A DNA stretch of 64,000 nt from Collimonas sp. OK607 (lineage in GTDB: Bacteria; Pseudomonadota; Gammaproteobacteria; Burkholderiales; Burkholderiaceae_D): contig NZ_FOKF01000025.1 in NCBI RefSeq assembly GCF_900111995.1, positions 1 to 64,000 of the forward strand, written 5' to 3'. The first letter of the stretch is position 1; the number at the start of each line of letters is the position of its first letter. Shown here piece after piece: positions 48,997 to 57,952 of the stretch. The translations under genes were made by a program, and so were the position numbers. Below the pieces are notes generated by a model, which was not told the origin of the DNA, did no database searches, and saw only the letters and a program-made list of their open reading frames with translations.

Positions 48997-51549
48997 ATGA
49001 CGACCCTTGCCGCGACTCTCAAAAATCAGCTTAGGACCGAGCGGCAAACAATCATCTCTACCTTCCTGGCAGACGGTAAACCGGGCGAGTTGTTAACGGC
49101 GTTACGCCGCAGTGTCGACATCGCCCTGACGCAAGCCTGGAAAATGCTGGAAATGCCGCCTAGCGCGGCTCTGGTAGCGGTTGGCGGTTATGGCCGCGGT
49201 GAGTTGTTTCCGCATTCTGACGTTGACGTCCTGATATTGCTGGATGCCAGCCCTGACGCCGAATTGCGCACCAGACTGGAACAACTGGTACAGCTGTTCT
49301 GGGATATCGGCCTCGAAATCGGCCACAGCATCCGCACCGTAGACGAATGCCTGAGCGAAGCCGCTATCGACATCACAGTCCAGACCAGCTTGCTGGAAGC
49401 GCGGCTGGTGAGCGGTAATCCGCCGCTGTTTGCGCAACTGCAGGAGCGCTGCAGCGCGGCCATGGATCCGTGCGCCTTTTTCCAGGAAAAAATCCTGGAA
49501 ATGCGCCAGCGCCACGTCAAGTATGAAGATACGCCGTACAGCCTGGAACCGAACTGCAAGGAAAGCCCGGGCGGCCTGCGCGACCTGCAAGTAATCCTGT
49601 GGGTGGCGAAGGCTGCCGGCCTTGGCGAATCGTGGCCGAAGCTGGCCAAGCACGGCTTGATCACCGCCGCCGAAGCACGGCAGCTATCGCGCCAGGAGCG
49701 CGCTTTCAAGGATATCCGGATTCGCCTCCACATCTACACCAATCGCCGCGAAGATCGCCTGGTGTTCGATGTCCAGACCCCGATCGCCGAATCGCTGGGT
49801 TTCGAGACCACGGAAACCCGCCGCGCCAGCGAATATCTGATGCAACGCTATTACTGGGCCGCCAAGGCAGTGACCCAGCTCAACACCATCCTGCTGCAGA
49901 ACATTGAAGTACAGTTGTTTCCGCAGCCGATGGTGCCGCAACGCATCAACGACCGTTTCAACCAGCTTAACGGCCTGATCGACATCGCTCACGACAACGT
50001 GTTTAAAACCGCCCCGTCGGCGATGCTGGAAGTGTTCCTGTTGCTGGCCCAGCATAGCGAGCTGAAAGACATGACCGCGCGCACCCGGCGTGCCCTGTGG
50101 CATGCGCGCGTCAAGATCGACAACAGTTTTCGCCGCGATCCCGTGAATCGCTCGCTGTTCATCCAGATCATCCAGGCGCCGCAAGGGATTACCCACGCAC
50201 TGCGCGGCATGAATGACACCAGTATCCTGGGCCGTTACCTGCCGAATTTCCGGCGCATCGTCGGCCAGATGCAGCACGACCTGTTCCATGTCTACACGGT
50301 GGACCAGCACATCATGATGGTGGTGCGTAACGTGCGGCGCTTCACGATGAGCGAACATGCGCATGAATACCCGTTTTGCAGCCAGCTGATCGCCAATTTC
50401 CCGCGCCCCTGGTTGTTGTATGTGGCGGCCTTGTTCCACGACATCGCCAAGGGCCGCGGCGGCGATCACTCCAAACTGGGCATGACCGACGCCCTGCATT
50501 TCTGCCAGCACCATGGCTTGTCGACGGAGGATACGGCGCTGGTGGTATTCCTGGTCGAGCATCACCTGACCATGTCGCAAGTGGCGCAGAAGCAGGATTT
50601 ATCGGACCCCGAAGTAATCCTCAACTTTGCCAATACTGTCAAGGATGAACGGCACCTGACCGCGCTGTATTTGCTGACCGTGGCCGACATACGCGGCACC
50701 AGCCCCAAGGTGTGGAACGCCTGGAAAGGCAAGTTGCTGGAAGACTTGTACCGCATGACGTTGCGGGTACTCGGCGGCGAAACGCCGTCGGCCGATCGCG
50801 AATTGAAGAATCGCCAGGAAGAAGCGTTGAAAACCCTGCGCCTGTACGGTTTGCCGCAAGATGCTCACGAGCATTTGTGGCAGCAGCTCGATGTTGCCTA
50901 TTTCCTGCGCCACGACGCCTCCGACATTGCCTGGCAAACCCGCTCCTTCTACAACCAGACCGACAGCGCCGTACCGATAGTCAAATGCCGTCTGGCGCCG
51001 ATCGGCGAAGGTTTGCAGGTTGCGGTCTACACCAAGGACCGGAGCGACCTGTTCATCCGCATCTGCAGCTATTTCGACAGCAAGAATTTCAGCATCCTCG
51101 ACGCCAAGATCCAGACTACCAAACATGGCTACGCGCTCGACTCGTTCCTGATCAGCGCACCGCTGTTTGCCAAGCATTATCGCGACATCATCAATCTGAT
51201 CGAGCATGAACTGACCTTGTTGCTGCAAGCCGATAATCCTCTGCCCGCGCCATCCAAAGGCCGCCTGTCGCGCCTGTCGCGTACCTTCCCGGTGACGCCG
51301 ACGGTCGATCTGCGCCCGGACGAGCGCGGCCAGTATTACCTGTTGTCGATTACGGCCAACGACCGCACCGGGCTGCTGTTTTCGGTTGCCAGCGTCCTCG
51401 CCAGGCACAAGATCAATTTGCACACCGCCAAGATCATGACGCTTGGCGAGCGGGTCGAAGACGTGTTCCTGGTCGACGGCAATGCGCTTAATCATGCGCG
51501 CTTGCAGATCCAGCTTGAAACCGATTTGCTGGATGCGTTGCATATCTAG
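48997..51549 (+). CDS. glnD: PII uridylyltransferase / uridylyl-removing enzyme
   Basis: Senses glutamine and modifies PII proteins accordingly. 850 aa: nucleotidyltransferase motif [16 protein letters not shown] (63-78; Asp75, Asp77), HD hydrolase domain with His481-Asp482 in ALFHDIAKG, and two C-terminal ACT domains (from about 670 and 780; [18 protein letters not shown]). All active-site groups intact. An AGGA site precedes the ATG. It stands close to the cyanophycin locus, whose nitrogen store it might indirectly regulate. Confidence 0.97.
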   Translation: MTTLAATLKNQLRTERQTIISTFLADGKPGELLTALRRSVDIALTQAWKMLEMPPSAALVAVGGYGRGELFPHSDVDVLILLDASPDAELRTRLEQLVQLFWDIGLEIGHSIRTVDECLSEAAIDITVQTSLLEARLVSGNPPLFAQLQERCSAAMDPCAFFQEKILEMRQRHVKYEDTPYSLEPNCKESPGGLRDLQVILWVAKAAGLGESWPKLAKHGLITAAEARQLSRQERAFKDIRIRLHIYTNRREDRLVFDVQTPIAESLGFETTETRRASEYLMQRYYWAAKAVTQLNTILLQNIEVQLFPQPMVPQRINDRFNQLNGLIDIAHDNVFKTAPSAMLEVFLLLAQHSELKDMTARTRRALWHARVKIDNSFRRDPVNRSLFIQIIQAPQGITHALRGMNDTSILGRYLPNFRRIVGQMQHDLFHVYTVDQHIMMVVRNVRRFTMSEHAHEYPFCSQLIANFPRPWLLYVAALFHDIAKGRGGDHSKLGMTDALHFCQHHGLSTEDTALVVFLVEHHLTMSQVAQKQDLSDPEVILNFANTVKDERHLTALYLLTVADIRGTSPKVWNAWKGKLLEDLYRMTLRVLGGETPSADRELKNRQEEALKTLRLYGLPQDAHEHLWQQLDVAYFLRHDASDIAWQTRSFYNQTDSAVPIVKCRLAPIGEGLQVAVYTKDRSDLFIRICSYFDSKNFSILDAKIQTTKHGYALDSFLISAPLFAKHYRDIINLIEHELTLLLQADNPLPAPSKGRLSRLSRTFPVTPTVDLRPDERGQYYLLSITANDRTGLLFSVASVLARHKINLHTAKIMTLGERVEDVFLVDGNALNHARLQIQLETDLLDALHI

Positions 51550-51648
51550 TTGCATAATAAGTTACATAACATCTAACTACGCATCCAGTTACATATCCAG
51601 TCTGCCTTGCAGTTTTGTTTTTTATATTTTTCTTATTTTTTGCACTCC

Positions 51649-52395
51649 ATGACCGAACCATTACGCCTTTCCAAACGCATGTCTGAACTCGGGCTATGCT
51701 CGCGCCGCGAGGCCGACGAGTGGATAGCTCGCGGCTGGGTCCGGGTTGACGGCATCGTCGTATCGGAACTCGGCAGTAAAGTACTGCCGAGCCAGCGCAT
51801 CAGCGTAGAACGCCAGGCCGCGGCCGAGCAATCGAAACGTGTCACCATCCTGATCAACAAACCTGTCGGCTATGTCAGCGGCCAGGCTGAAGACGGTTAT
51901 CAACCGGCGGTAGCGCTGATAAAGGAAGCCAATCGCTGGGGCGAAGACCGCTCGCCGACTTTATTCCATCCAACCCAGCTGCGCAGCCTGGTGCCTGCCG
52001 GCCGGCTCGACATCGATTCAGTCGGTTTGCTGGTGCTGACCCAGGATGGCCGCATCGCCAAGCATCTGATCGGTGAAGAAACCAGCGTCGACAAGGAATA
52101 CCTGGTGCGGGTGCGCTATACCAAAGGCGATAAACTGCCCGACGCTGAGTTGCGCCGTCTCAATCACGGCCTGACGCTGGACGGCAAGAAACTCAAGCCG
52201 GCCATCGTCAAATGGCAAAATGAAGACCAGCTGAGTTTTACTTTGCGCGAAGGCAAAAAGCGCCAGATTCGCCGCATGTGCGATATGGTTGGGCTTAAGG
52301 TGCTGGGGTTGAAACGGGTGCGGATTGGTGGTGTGAAATTGGGCAATCTGCCGGAAGGGCAATGGCGTTATCTGGGTGCGGACGAGCAGTTTTGA
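51649..52395 (+). CDS. Pseudouridine synthase, RsuA/RluB/RluF family
   Basis: 248 aa from the ATG at 51649; the preceding frame is a pyrimidine-rich leader. N-terminal S4 RNA-binding domain (RLSKRMSELGLCSRREADEWI), catalytic LVPAGRLDIDSVGLLVL with the Asp in GRLD, then QIRRMCDMVGLKVLGLKRVRIG. It most resembles the RluF branch, which modifies 23S rRNA, but the target cannot be settled from the sequence. Confidence 0.88.
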   Translation: MTEPLRLSKRMSELGLCSRREADEWIARGWVRVDGIVVSELGSKVLPSQRISVERQAAAEQSKRVTILINKPVGYVSGQAEDGYQPAVALIKEANRWGEDRSPTLFHPTQLRSLVPAGRLDIDSVGLLVLTQDGRIAKHLIGEETSVDKEYLVRVRYTKGDKLPDAELRRLNHGLTLDGKKLKPAIVKWQNEDQLSFTLREGKKRQIRRMCDMVGLKVLGLKRVRIGGVKLGNLPEGQWRYLGADEQF

Positions 52396-52397
52396 AC

Positions 52398-52469
52398 TGT
52401 AGGGTGGGCAAGGTTTTTTGCCCACGCTGAAGCGCAACCATCCGCGTGGGCATAAGTGCCCACCCTACA
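52398..52469. repeat. Nested extragenic palindrome
   Basis: Outer arms TGTAGGGTGGGCA (52398-52410) and TGCCCACCCTACA (52457-52469); inner arms TGCCCACGC (52419-52427) and GCGTGGGCA (52444-52452). It lies between convergent genes, overlapping the last bases of the DUF1854 gene. GTAGGGTGGGC-type palindromes are common extragenic elements. It may also act as a terminator. Confidence 0.65.
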
Positions 52470-52935
52470 AAAACCGGTCCAGGATTTTGCGACTGGCTTT
52501 GTCCAAAGCTTGCGTGTCGCGTATCAAAAACTGCACACCATGGCTATCGGCGATCAATAAACTGGTCGCCACTATACGGCGGATATCCTCTTCGCCTTTC
52601 AGCGTAAAAGAAGCATCGCCGCGATTGGTTTCTACGTACCAGGTGCTGGGCGTAGTAAAACTCGAGACCCGTTGAATCCGCCGGATTTCGGGCATGAATT
52701 CGCGGCTCGCCAATTCCTGTTCGACGATGACCCGGGTTGCATCCGGCAAATCCGTCAGGCGTGAAATCCAGGCGAGCTCCTGGCCGTCGGCACTCACCAG
52801 GGAAATACCGTCATCCGGCGCGCCGATAGGAAAAGCACGTACCGGCACCACGCCTTCGTGCACGTCACCATCCACGCTGGTGAATACCAGGCGACCAAAA
52901 GTGTTGCGGCTTAGTTTGAAATCATGTGTTGTCAT
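52465..52935 (-). CDS. DUF1854 protein of the cyanophycin locus
   Basis: 156-aa soluble protein. DUF1854 proteins are found next to cyanophycin synthetase genes in Betaproteobacteria, usually with an ABC transporter gene as here. Conserved segments are GVVPVRAFPIGAPDDGISLV and WISRLTDLPDATRVIVEQEL. No catalytic motif is recognisable. ATG overlaps the ABC transporter stop (ATGA), so the two are co-translated and probably act together. Confidence 0.85.
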   Translation of the reverse strand: MTTHDFKLSRNTFGRLVFTSVDGDVHEGVVPVRAFPIGAPDDGISLVSADGQELAWISRLTDLPDATRVIVEQELASREFMPEIRRIQRVSSFTTPSTWYVETNRGDASFTLKGEEDIRRIVATSLLIADSHGVQFLIRDTQALDKASRKILDRFL

Positions 52936-55244
52936 GCGACGCTTTCATCACTGTCTGCACTGTCTTCATCGACCAAGGTCGGCTCGGCGTCGACATTGCG
53001 CAACTGCGCCTGATAGAGACGATAATAGGCACCTTCGCGCAGCATCAGCTCATCATGGCTGCCGACTTCGACAATCTGGCCGCGATCCAGCACCACCAGC
53101 CGGTCGGCCTTGCGCAAGGTCGATAAACGATGGGCGATCGCAATCGTGGTACGGCCTTGCACCAGGTTGTCGAGCGCTTTCTGGATCTCTTTTTCTGTGG
53201 TGGTATCGACCGATGAGGTGGCTTCATCCATGATCAGGATGCGCGGATCGATCAGCAAGGCACGGGCAATCGAAATACGCTGGCGTTCGCCGCCGGACAA
53301 CGCCTGGCCGCGTTCGCCGACCAGCGAATCGTAACCTTGCGGCAAGCGCAAAATGAATTCGTGGGCATGGGCGGCACGTGCTGCGGCAACGATTTCTTCG
53401 CGTGTGGCTTCCGGCTTGCCGTAGCAGATATTTTCCGCGATCGTACCGAAAAACAGGAACGGCTCTTGCAGCACCAGGCCGATATTGCGGCGATATTCCG
53501 AGATCGGCATCGAGCGGATATCGACGCCGTCAATCCGTATCGATCCTTCCGATACATCATAAAAACGGCAAATCAGATTGACCAGCGTGCTCTTGCCAGA
53601 ACCGCTATGTCCTACCAGACCAATCATCTCGCCCGGCGCAATCGTCAAGTTGACGTCGCGCATCACAGCCCGGTTACCGTAACGGAAACCGATGTTGCGC
53701 AATTCGATGGCGCCCTTCACATGTTCCAGGTGAACCGGGTTGGCCGGCTCTGGCACACTCGATACATGATCCAGGATTTCAAAGATGCGCTTGGCGCCGA
53801 CTGCAGCTTTTTGCGTTACCGAGACGATCCGGCTCATCGAATCGAGACGGGTATAGAAACGGCTGATGTAAGCCAGGAACGAGGCCAGCACACCGACCGT
53901 GATTTCATTTTTCGAGACTTGCCAGATACCGAAGATCCAGACCACGAGCAGCCCCACTTCAGTCAGCAAAGTCACCGTCGGCGAGAACAATGACCAGATT
54001 TTATTGACCCGGTCGTTGACCAGCAGGTTGTGCTGGTTGGCGTCGCGGAAACGCGTAGCTTCACGCTTTTCCTGGGCAAACGCCTTGACCACGCGAATCC
54101 CCGGAATGGTATCGGCCAGGACATTGGTTACCTCGGCCCAGATGCGGTCGATCTTTTCAAAACCGTGCTTCAACCGGTCCCGTACCAGATGGATCATCCA
54201 GGCAATGAACGGCAACGGCACCAGGGTCACCAGCGCCAGCCAGGGATTGATCGAGAACAGGATCACGGCGGTCATGACGATCATCAGCACGTCAATCGCA
54301 AAGTCCAGCAGATGCAAGGACAGGAAGACGCAAATACGATCGCTTTCGGAACCGATTCGGGCCATCAGGTCGCCAGTACGTTTGCCGCCGAAATATTCTT
54401 GCGACAGACGCAGCAGATGCTCATATGTAGTTGTGCGCAAATTGGCGCCGATACGCTCGCTGACCAAAGCCAAAATATAGGTACGGGCCCAGCCCAGACT
54501 CCAGGCCACCAGGGCCGAAGCCAGCAAACCGGACAGGTAAAGCTTGACCAGGTCGTGATTGATCGGCTTGCCGTTCTGATAAGGAATCAGCACGTTGTCC
54601 ATCAACGGCCCCATCAGATAAGGCGGCACCAGCGTGGCAGCGGTAGAAATCAGCATCAGGATAAACCCCAGCGCCAGCATGCCTTTGTATGGCTTGGCAA
54701 ACCGCGCGAGCCGGAACAAAGCCCAGGTCGACGATGGCGCTTCGCCTTTTTCCGGACAAATCAGGCATTCATCGCTGTCAGGCGGCAACGGCGCTTTGCA
54801 CTGCGGACAGGTAGCCTGCTCCTCGCGTAACGCAGCGCGTCCCGCCAGATGATCGTCGCGCTGCTGCTCGAAGACTTTAATCAGGCGCAGTGCTTCCAGG
54901 TTGAGACCGAGCGTGTAGCGCCAGCAAGCCAGCTGCTGTTGTTCATCGTGCAACTCCAGGCTACCGACGCCGGCATGGTCATGATGCCCCAGCGTTAAGC
55001 CCCGCCGGTAGACCCATTCGCTCCAGCTGCTGTCGCCGTCCATTTTTGCCAGTACGCGGCGATTGGTGATTAACAAAACGCCGTGTGCAAAATGCAGTGA
55101 CGCATTGAGGTCGACTTCCAGCGACGCCAGCACTTCCTCGGCAGGCGCGAGCAAAGTTGTCACTTCGGCACGCAGGGAAGCGGTCAAAATATGGGACAAA
55201 TAAATACCGGTGGTAGGCACAGGGGATAAAGGGTTGCTTTTCAT
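52932..55244 (-). CDS. Cyanophycin-associated ABC transporter with N-terminal accessory domains
   Basis: 770 aa. Residues 1-130 resemble a pleckstrin-like membrane or peptide binding domain (VLLITNRRVLAKMDG); 146-163 is a Zn-ribbon of four Cys (CPQC, CLIC); a six-helix exporter domain spans 185-480; the NBD has Walker A GHSGSGKST, signature LSGGERQRISIA and Walker B ILIMDEATS. It is an exporter-type half transporter, likely homodimeric. It is co-translated with DUF1854 and divergent from two cyanophycin synthetase genes. Substrate unknown; a link with cyanophycin, its precursors or breakdown is inferred from context. Confidence 0.85.
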   Translation of the reverse strand: MKSNPLSPVPTTGIYLSHILTASLRAEVTTLLAPAEEVLASLEVDLNASLHFAHGVLLITNRRVLAKMDGDSSWSEWVYRRGLTLGHHDHAGVGSLELHDEQQQLACWRYTLGLNLEALRLIKVFEQQRDDHLAGRAALREEQATCPQCKAPLPPDSDECLICPEKGEAPSSTWALFRLARFAKPYKGMLALGFILMLISTAATLVPPYLMGPLMDNVLIPYQNGKPINHDLVKLYLSGLLASALVAWSLGWARTYILALVSERIGANLRTTTYEHLLRLSQEYFGGKRTGDLMARIGSESDRICVFLSLHLLDFAIDVLMIVMTAVILFSINPWLALVTLVPLPFIAWMIHLVRDRLKHGFEKIDRIWAEVTNVLADTIPGIRVVKAFAQEKREATRFRDANQHNLLVNDRVNKIWSLFSPTVTLLTEVGLLVVWIFGIWQVSKNEITVGVLASFLAYISRFYTRLDSMSRIVSVTQKAAVGAKRIFEILDHVSSVPEPANPVHLEHVKGAIELRNIGFRYGNRAVMRDVNLTIAPGEMIGLVGHSGSGKSTLVNLICRFYDVSEGSIRIDGVDIRSMPISEYRRNIGLVLQEPFLFFGTIAENICYGKPEATREEIVAAARAAHAHEFILRLPQGYDSLVGERGQALSGGERQRISIARALLIDPRILIMDEATSSVDTTTEKEIQKALDNLVQGRTTIAIAHRLSTLRKADRLVVLDRGQIVEVGSHDELMLREGAYYRLYQAQLRNVDAEPTLVDEDSADSDESVA

Positions 55245-55715
55245 CTAAACGGCATGGTGTGGCCCGTATATTTTTACACGGACCGGATGGAATTTTGTGT
55301 GAAATCGCCTTAATTGGCGCACATCGTCTGCCGCAAGTATTATATCCTATCGTGTTTTTCAGAAATGTTACTTTTCGTTACCAATTAAACATATCTTTTC
55401 TATATTTGGTAACTCTCTGTAAACCAATTCACGGTTTAGCGCGTTACAGCAAGGAGCCTGTCTGACTTAGGGGATCGAAGCGAAAAAATAGCTGGGCGAG
55501 AACAGATTTTGCCGGGTTCGCAGCGTCAATAGCCTGGCTATTGACCAAGAGGCCGGTGAAATATGGACCGTCCAGCTATTTTTGGAGCCGATCACCTAAG
55601 TCCGACAGGTTCCGAACTACAGGGTGTTGAAAACAAAAAAATATTAAAACTGGCACACTCAAAAATTCAGCACTCACGCCTCATAAGCCTTATTGCATAG
55701 CCTCATTGCTCACTC
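55245..55715. other. Divergent control region of the cyanophycin locus
   Basis: 471 nt without a gene between the ABC transporter and the first synthetase gene. The right half is occupied by the 161-bp cruciform at 55453-55613. The left half is A/T-rich; I could not place promoters confidently. Confidence 0.5.
55453..55613. repeat. 161-bp imperfect cruciform (MITE-like)
   Basis: Arms of about 42 bp (55453-55494 and 55572-55613) share the cores CTGACTTAGG/CCTAAGTC, GATCG and AAAAATAGCTGG with a few mismatches. The centre holds a second hairpin, GTCAATAGCC-T-GGCTATTGAC. Nothing codes here. The size and shape suggest a miniature inverted-repeat element or a large regulatory structure. Confidence 0.6.
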
Positions 55716-57872
55716 ATGAAAAACATTGAAATCCTCCGTATCATGTCGCTGCGCGGACCAAACATCTGGACGTATCGATCAACCCTAGAGGCGTGGATCG
55801 ACATTGGCGAACTGGAAGATTTCCCGTCCAATACCCTGCCCGGTTTTAACCAGCGCCTGACCAGCTGGCTGCCATCCCTGATCGAGCATCGCTGCAGCTA
55901 TGGCGAACGCGGTGGTTTTGTCCAGCGGCTGCAGGACGGCACCTGGCCCGGCCACATCCTGGAACACGTCACGTTGGAACTGCAAAACCTGGCTGGCATG
56001 CCGGGCGGTTTCGGCAAGGCGCGCAGCACCTCGGTGCGCGGCGTCTATAAAGTGGCGGTCCGCGCGCGCCATGAGCAAGTAACCCGCGCCGCCCTGCACG
56101 CGGCCCGCGACCTGGTGATGGCCGCAATTGAAGACAAACCATTCGACGTCCACGCTAGCATCACTGAACTGCGCAGCATGGTTGATTCGCGCTGCCTGGG
56201 GCCAAGCACGGCCTGCATCGTCGAAGCCGCGGACGAACGACGCATTCCCTCATTCCGCCTGACTGAAGGCAATCTGGTCCAGCTCGGCCATGGCGTACGC
56301 CAACGTCGTATCTGGACCGCAGAAACCGATCAAACCAGCGCGATCGCCGAAAGTATCTCGAGCGACAAAGACTTGACCAAAACCTTGCTGCAAGCCTGCG
56401 GTGTACCGGTCCCTGAAGGACAGGTCGTGGAAAGCGCCGCCGAAGCCTGGGAAGCGGCCGAAGATATCGGTTTGCCGGTGGTCGTCAAGCCTTCTGACGC
56501 TAATCACGGCCGCGGCGTATTCACCGATCTGAATACACGCACCGAAATCGAAACCGCTTACGAGCTCGCATTGCAAGAAGGCAGCAGCGTGATTGTCGAA
56601 CGCTTCATTCGCGGTAATGAGCATCGGCTATTGATTGTCGGTGGCCGGCTGGCGGCAGCTGCGCGCGGCGAGCCGCTTTCAATCACCGCTAATGGCACTT
56701 CGACAATCCGGCAACTCATCGATGACCAGATCAATTCCGATCCGCGCCGTGGCGAACTTGAAGAGTGCCCGCTCAGCCCGGTATTGCTGGACGAAGAACC
56801 TGTGGTACGGGTCGAGCTCGAACGACAAGGTTTTACCGGCGAATCGATTCCAGCAGCAGGCCTGCAAGTATTGATCCAACGTAACGGCAATGTGTCCATC
56901 GACGTCACCGACCTGGTGCACCCGAGCGTCGCCGCGGCAGCTTCTCTCGCCGCGCGGGTGGTGGGCCTGGATATTGCCGGTGTCGACCTGGTGGCGGAAG
57001 ATATTTCCCGGCCGCTGGAAGAACAACGCGGCGCTATTGTCGAAGTCAATGCCGGCCCTGGCCTGCTGATGCATCTGAAACCGGCGCAAGGCAGAGCGCG
57101 CCCGGTCGGCAGAGCCATCATCGAGCACCTGTTTGCGGCGGCTGACAATGGCCGCATCCCGATTGTCGGCGTCACCGGCACACATGGTAAAACCACAGTC
57201 TCGCGCCTGATTGCCTGGCAACTCCATTTGAGCGGCAACCATGTCGGCCTGGCTTGCGGCGACGGATTGTATTTCGCGCAACGGCAAGTTGAAAAAGGCG
57301 ACCGCGCCAATTGGGAATCGGCGCAGCGCATACTGATCAACCGTGCCGTCGACGCGGCCGTGTTCGAGAACAGCCACGACACTATCCTGTCTGAGGGCCT
57401 GGTCTACGATCGCTGCCAGGTCGGCGTCGTCACCAACATTGCCGCCGACGACAGCTCGCCGCAGTACTACATCGCCGATGCCGAGGAAATGGTAAAAGTC
57501 ACCCGCACCCAGGTCGATGTCGTCCTGCCGAGCGGCGTCGCGGTATTGAACGCAGCCGATCCGCTGGTGGCCGGCATGGCGCCGCTGTGCGACGGCGAAG
57601 TGATTTTCTTTGGCATCGACCCTGCCCTGCCAGTGATTGCAGAGCAGCTTGAACAAGGCAGGCGCGCAGTCTTTATCCGTAATGACCAGATCATGCTGGC
57701 GGTCGGCAAAAGCGAAATGCTGCTGGCAGACATCACCACTGTGCCATTGATTGCACGCAGCAAAGATAGCTTCCAGGTTGAAAACGTGCTGGCGGCGGTC
57801 GGTGCTGCATGGGCACTGGATATCTCTCACGACTTGATACGTGCAGGGATAGAGACTTTCGAGATGATTTAA
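55716..57872 (+). CDS. Short cyanophycin synthetase-like protein (CphA')
   Basis: 718 aa, homologous along its length to the neighbouring CphA: N domain (1-160), ATP-grasp G domain (about 200-470; VVVKPSDANHGRGV, EVNAGPG) and the Mur-ligase-like M domain P-loop GTHGKTT (Lys492). It stops at the point where the C-terminal Mur domain begins in CphA, so about 140 residues are missing. Two M-domain motifs differ: ARGGILREGL is SHDTILSEGL, and TNIGMGDHLG is TNIAADDSSP. The ATP-grasp site looks intact. This points to a single-active-site enzyme or partner of CphA rather than a full polymerase. Confidence 0.85.
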   Translation: MKNIEILRIMSLRGPNIWTYRSTLEAWIDIGELEDFPSNTLPGFNQRLTSWLPSLIEHRCSYGERGGFVQRLQDGTWPGHILEHVTLELQNLAGMPGGFGKARSTSVRGVYKVAVRARHEQVTRAALHAARDLVMAAIEDKPFDVHASITELRSMVDSRCLGPSTACIVEAADERRIPSFRLTEGNLVQLGHGVRQRRIWTAETDQTSAIAESISSDKDLTKTLLQACGVPVPEGQVVESAAEAWEAAEDIGLPVVVKPSDANHGRGVFTDLNTRTEIETAYELALQEGSSVIVERFIRGNEHRLLIVGGRLAAAARGEPLSITANGTSTIRQLIDDQINSDPRRGELEECPLSPVLLDEEPVVRVELERQGFTGESIPAAGLQVLIQRNGNVSIDVTDLVHPSVAAAASLAARVVGLDIAGVDLVAEDISRPLEEQRGAIVEVNAGPGLLMHLKPAQGRARPVGRAIIEHLFAAADNGRIPIVGVTGTHGKTTVSRLIAWQLHLSGNHVGLACGDGLYFAQRQVEKGDRANWESAQRILINRAVDAAVFENSHDTILSEGLVYDRCQVGVVTNIAADDSSPQYYIADAEEMVKVTRTQVDVVLPSGVAVLNAADPLVAGMAPLCDGEVIFFGIDPALPVIAEQLEQGRRAVFIRNDQIMLAVGKSEMLLADITTVPLIARSKDSFQVENVLAAVGAAWALDISHDLIRAGIETFEMI

Positions 57873-57879
57873 AAATTTA

Positions 57880-57915
57880 AGCAGGGTCGGCAAGTTTTTG
57901 CCCACCCTGCTTTTT
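57880..57915 (+). terminator. Intrinsic terminator between the two synthetase genes
   Basis: AGCAGGGTCGGCAA pairs with TTGCCCACCCTGCT (one mismatch), 4-nt loop, then TTTTT. It lies 8 nt after the CphA' stop and 37 nt before CphA, so the two may be only partly co-transcribed. Confidence 0.75.
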
Positions 57916-57952
57916 GACTAGTATTAGCAGGAAAAAATAGGAAAACTTGTTG

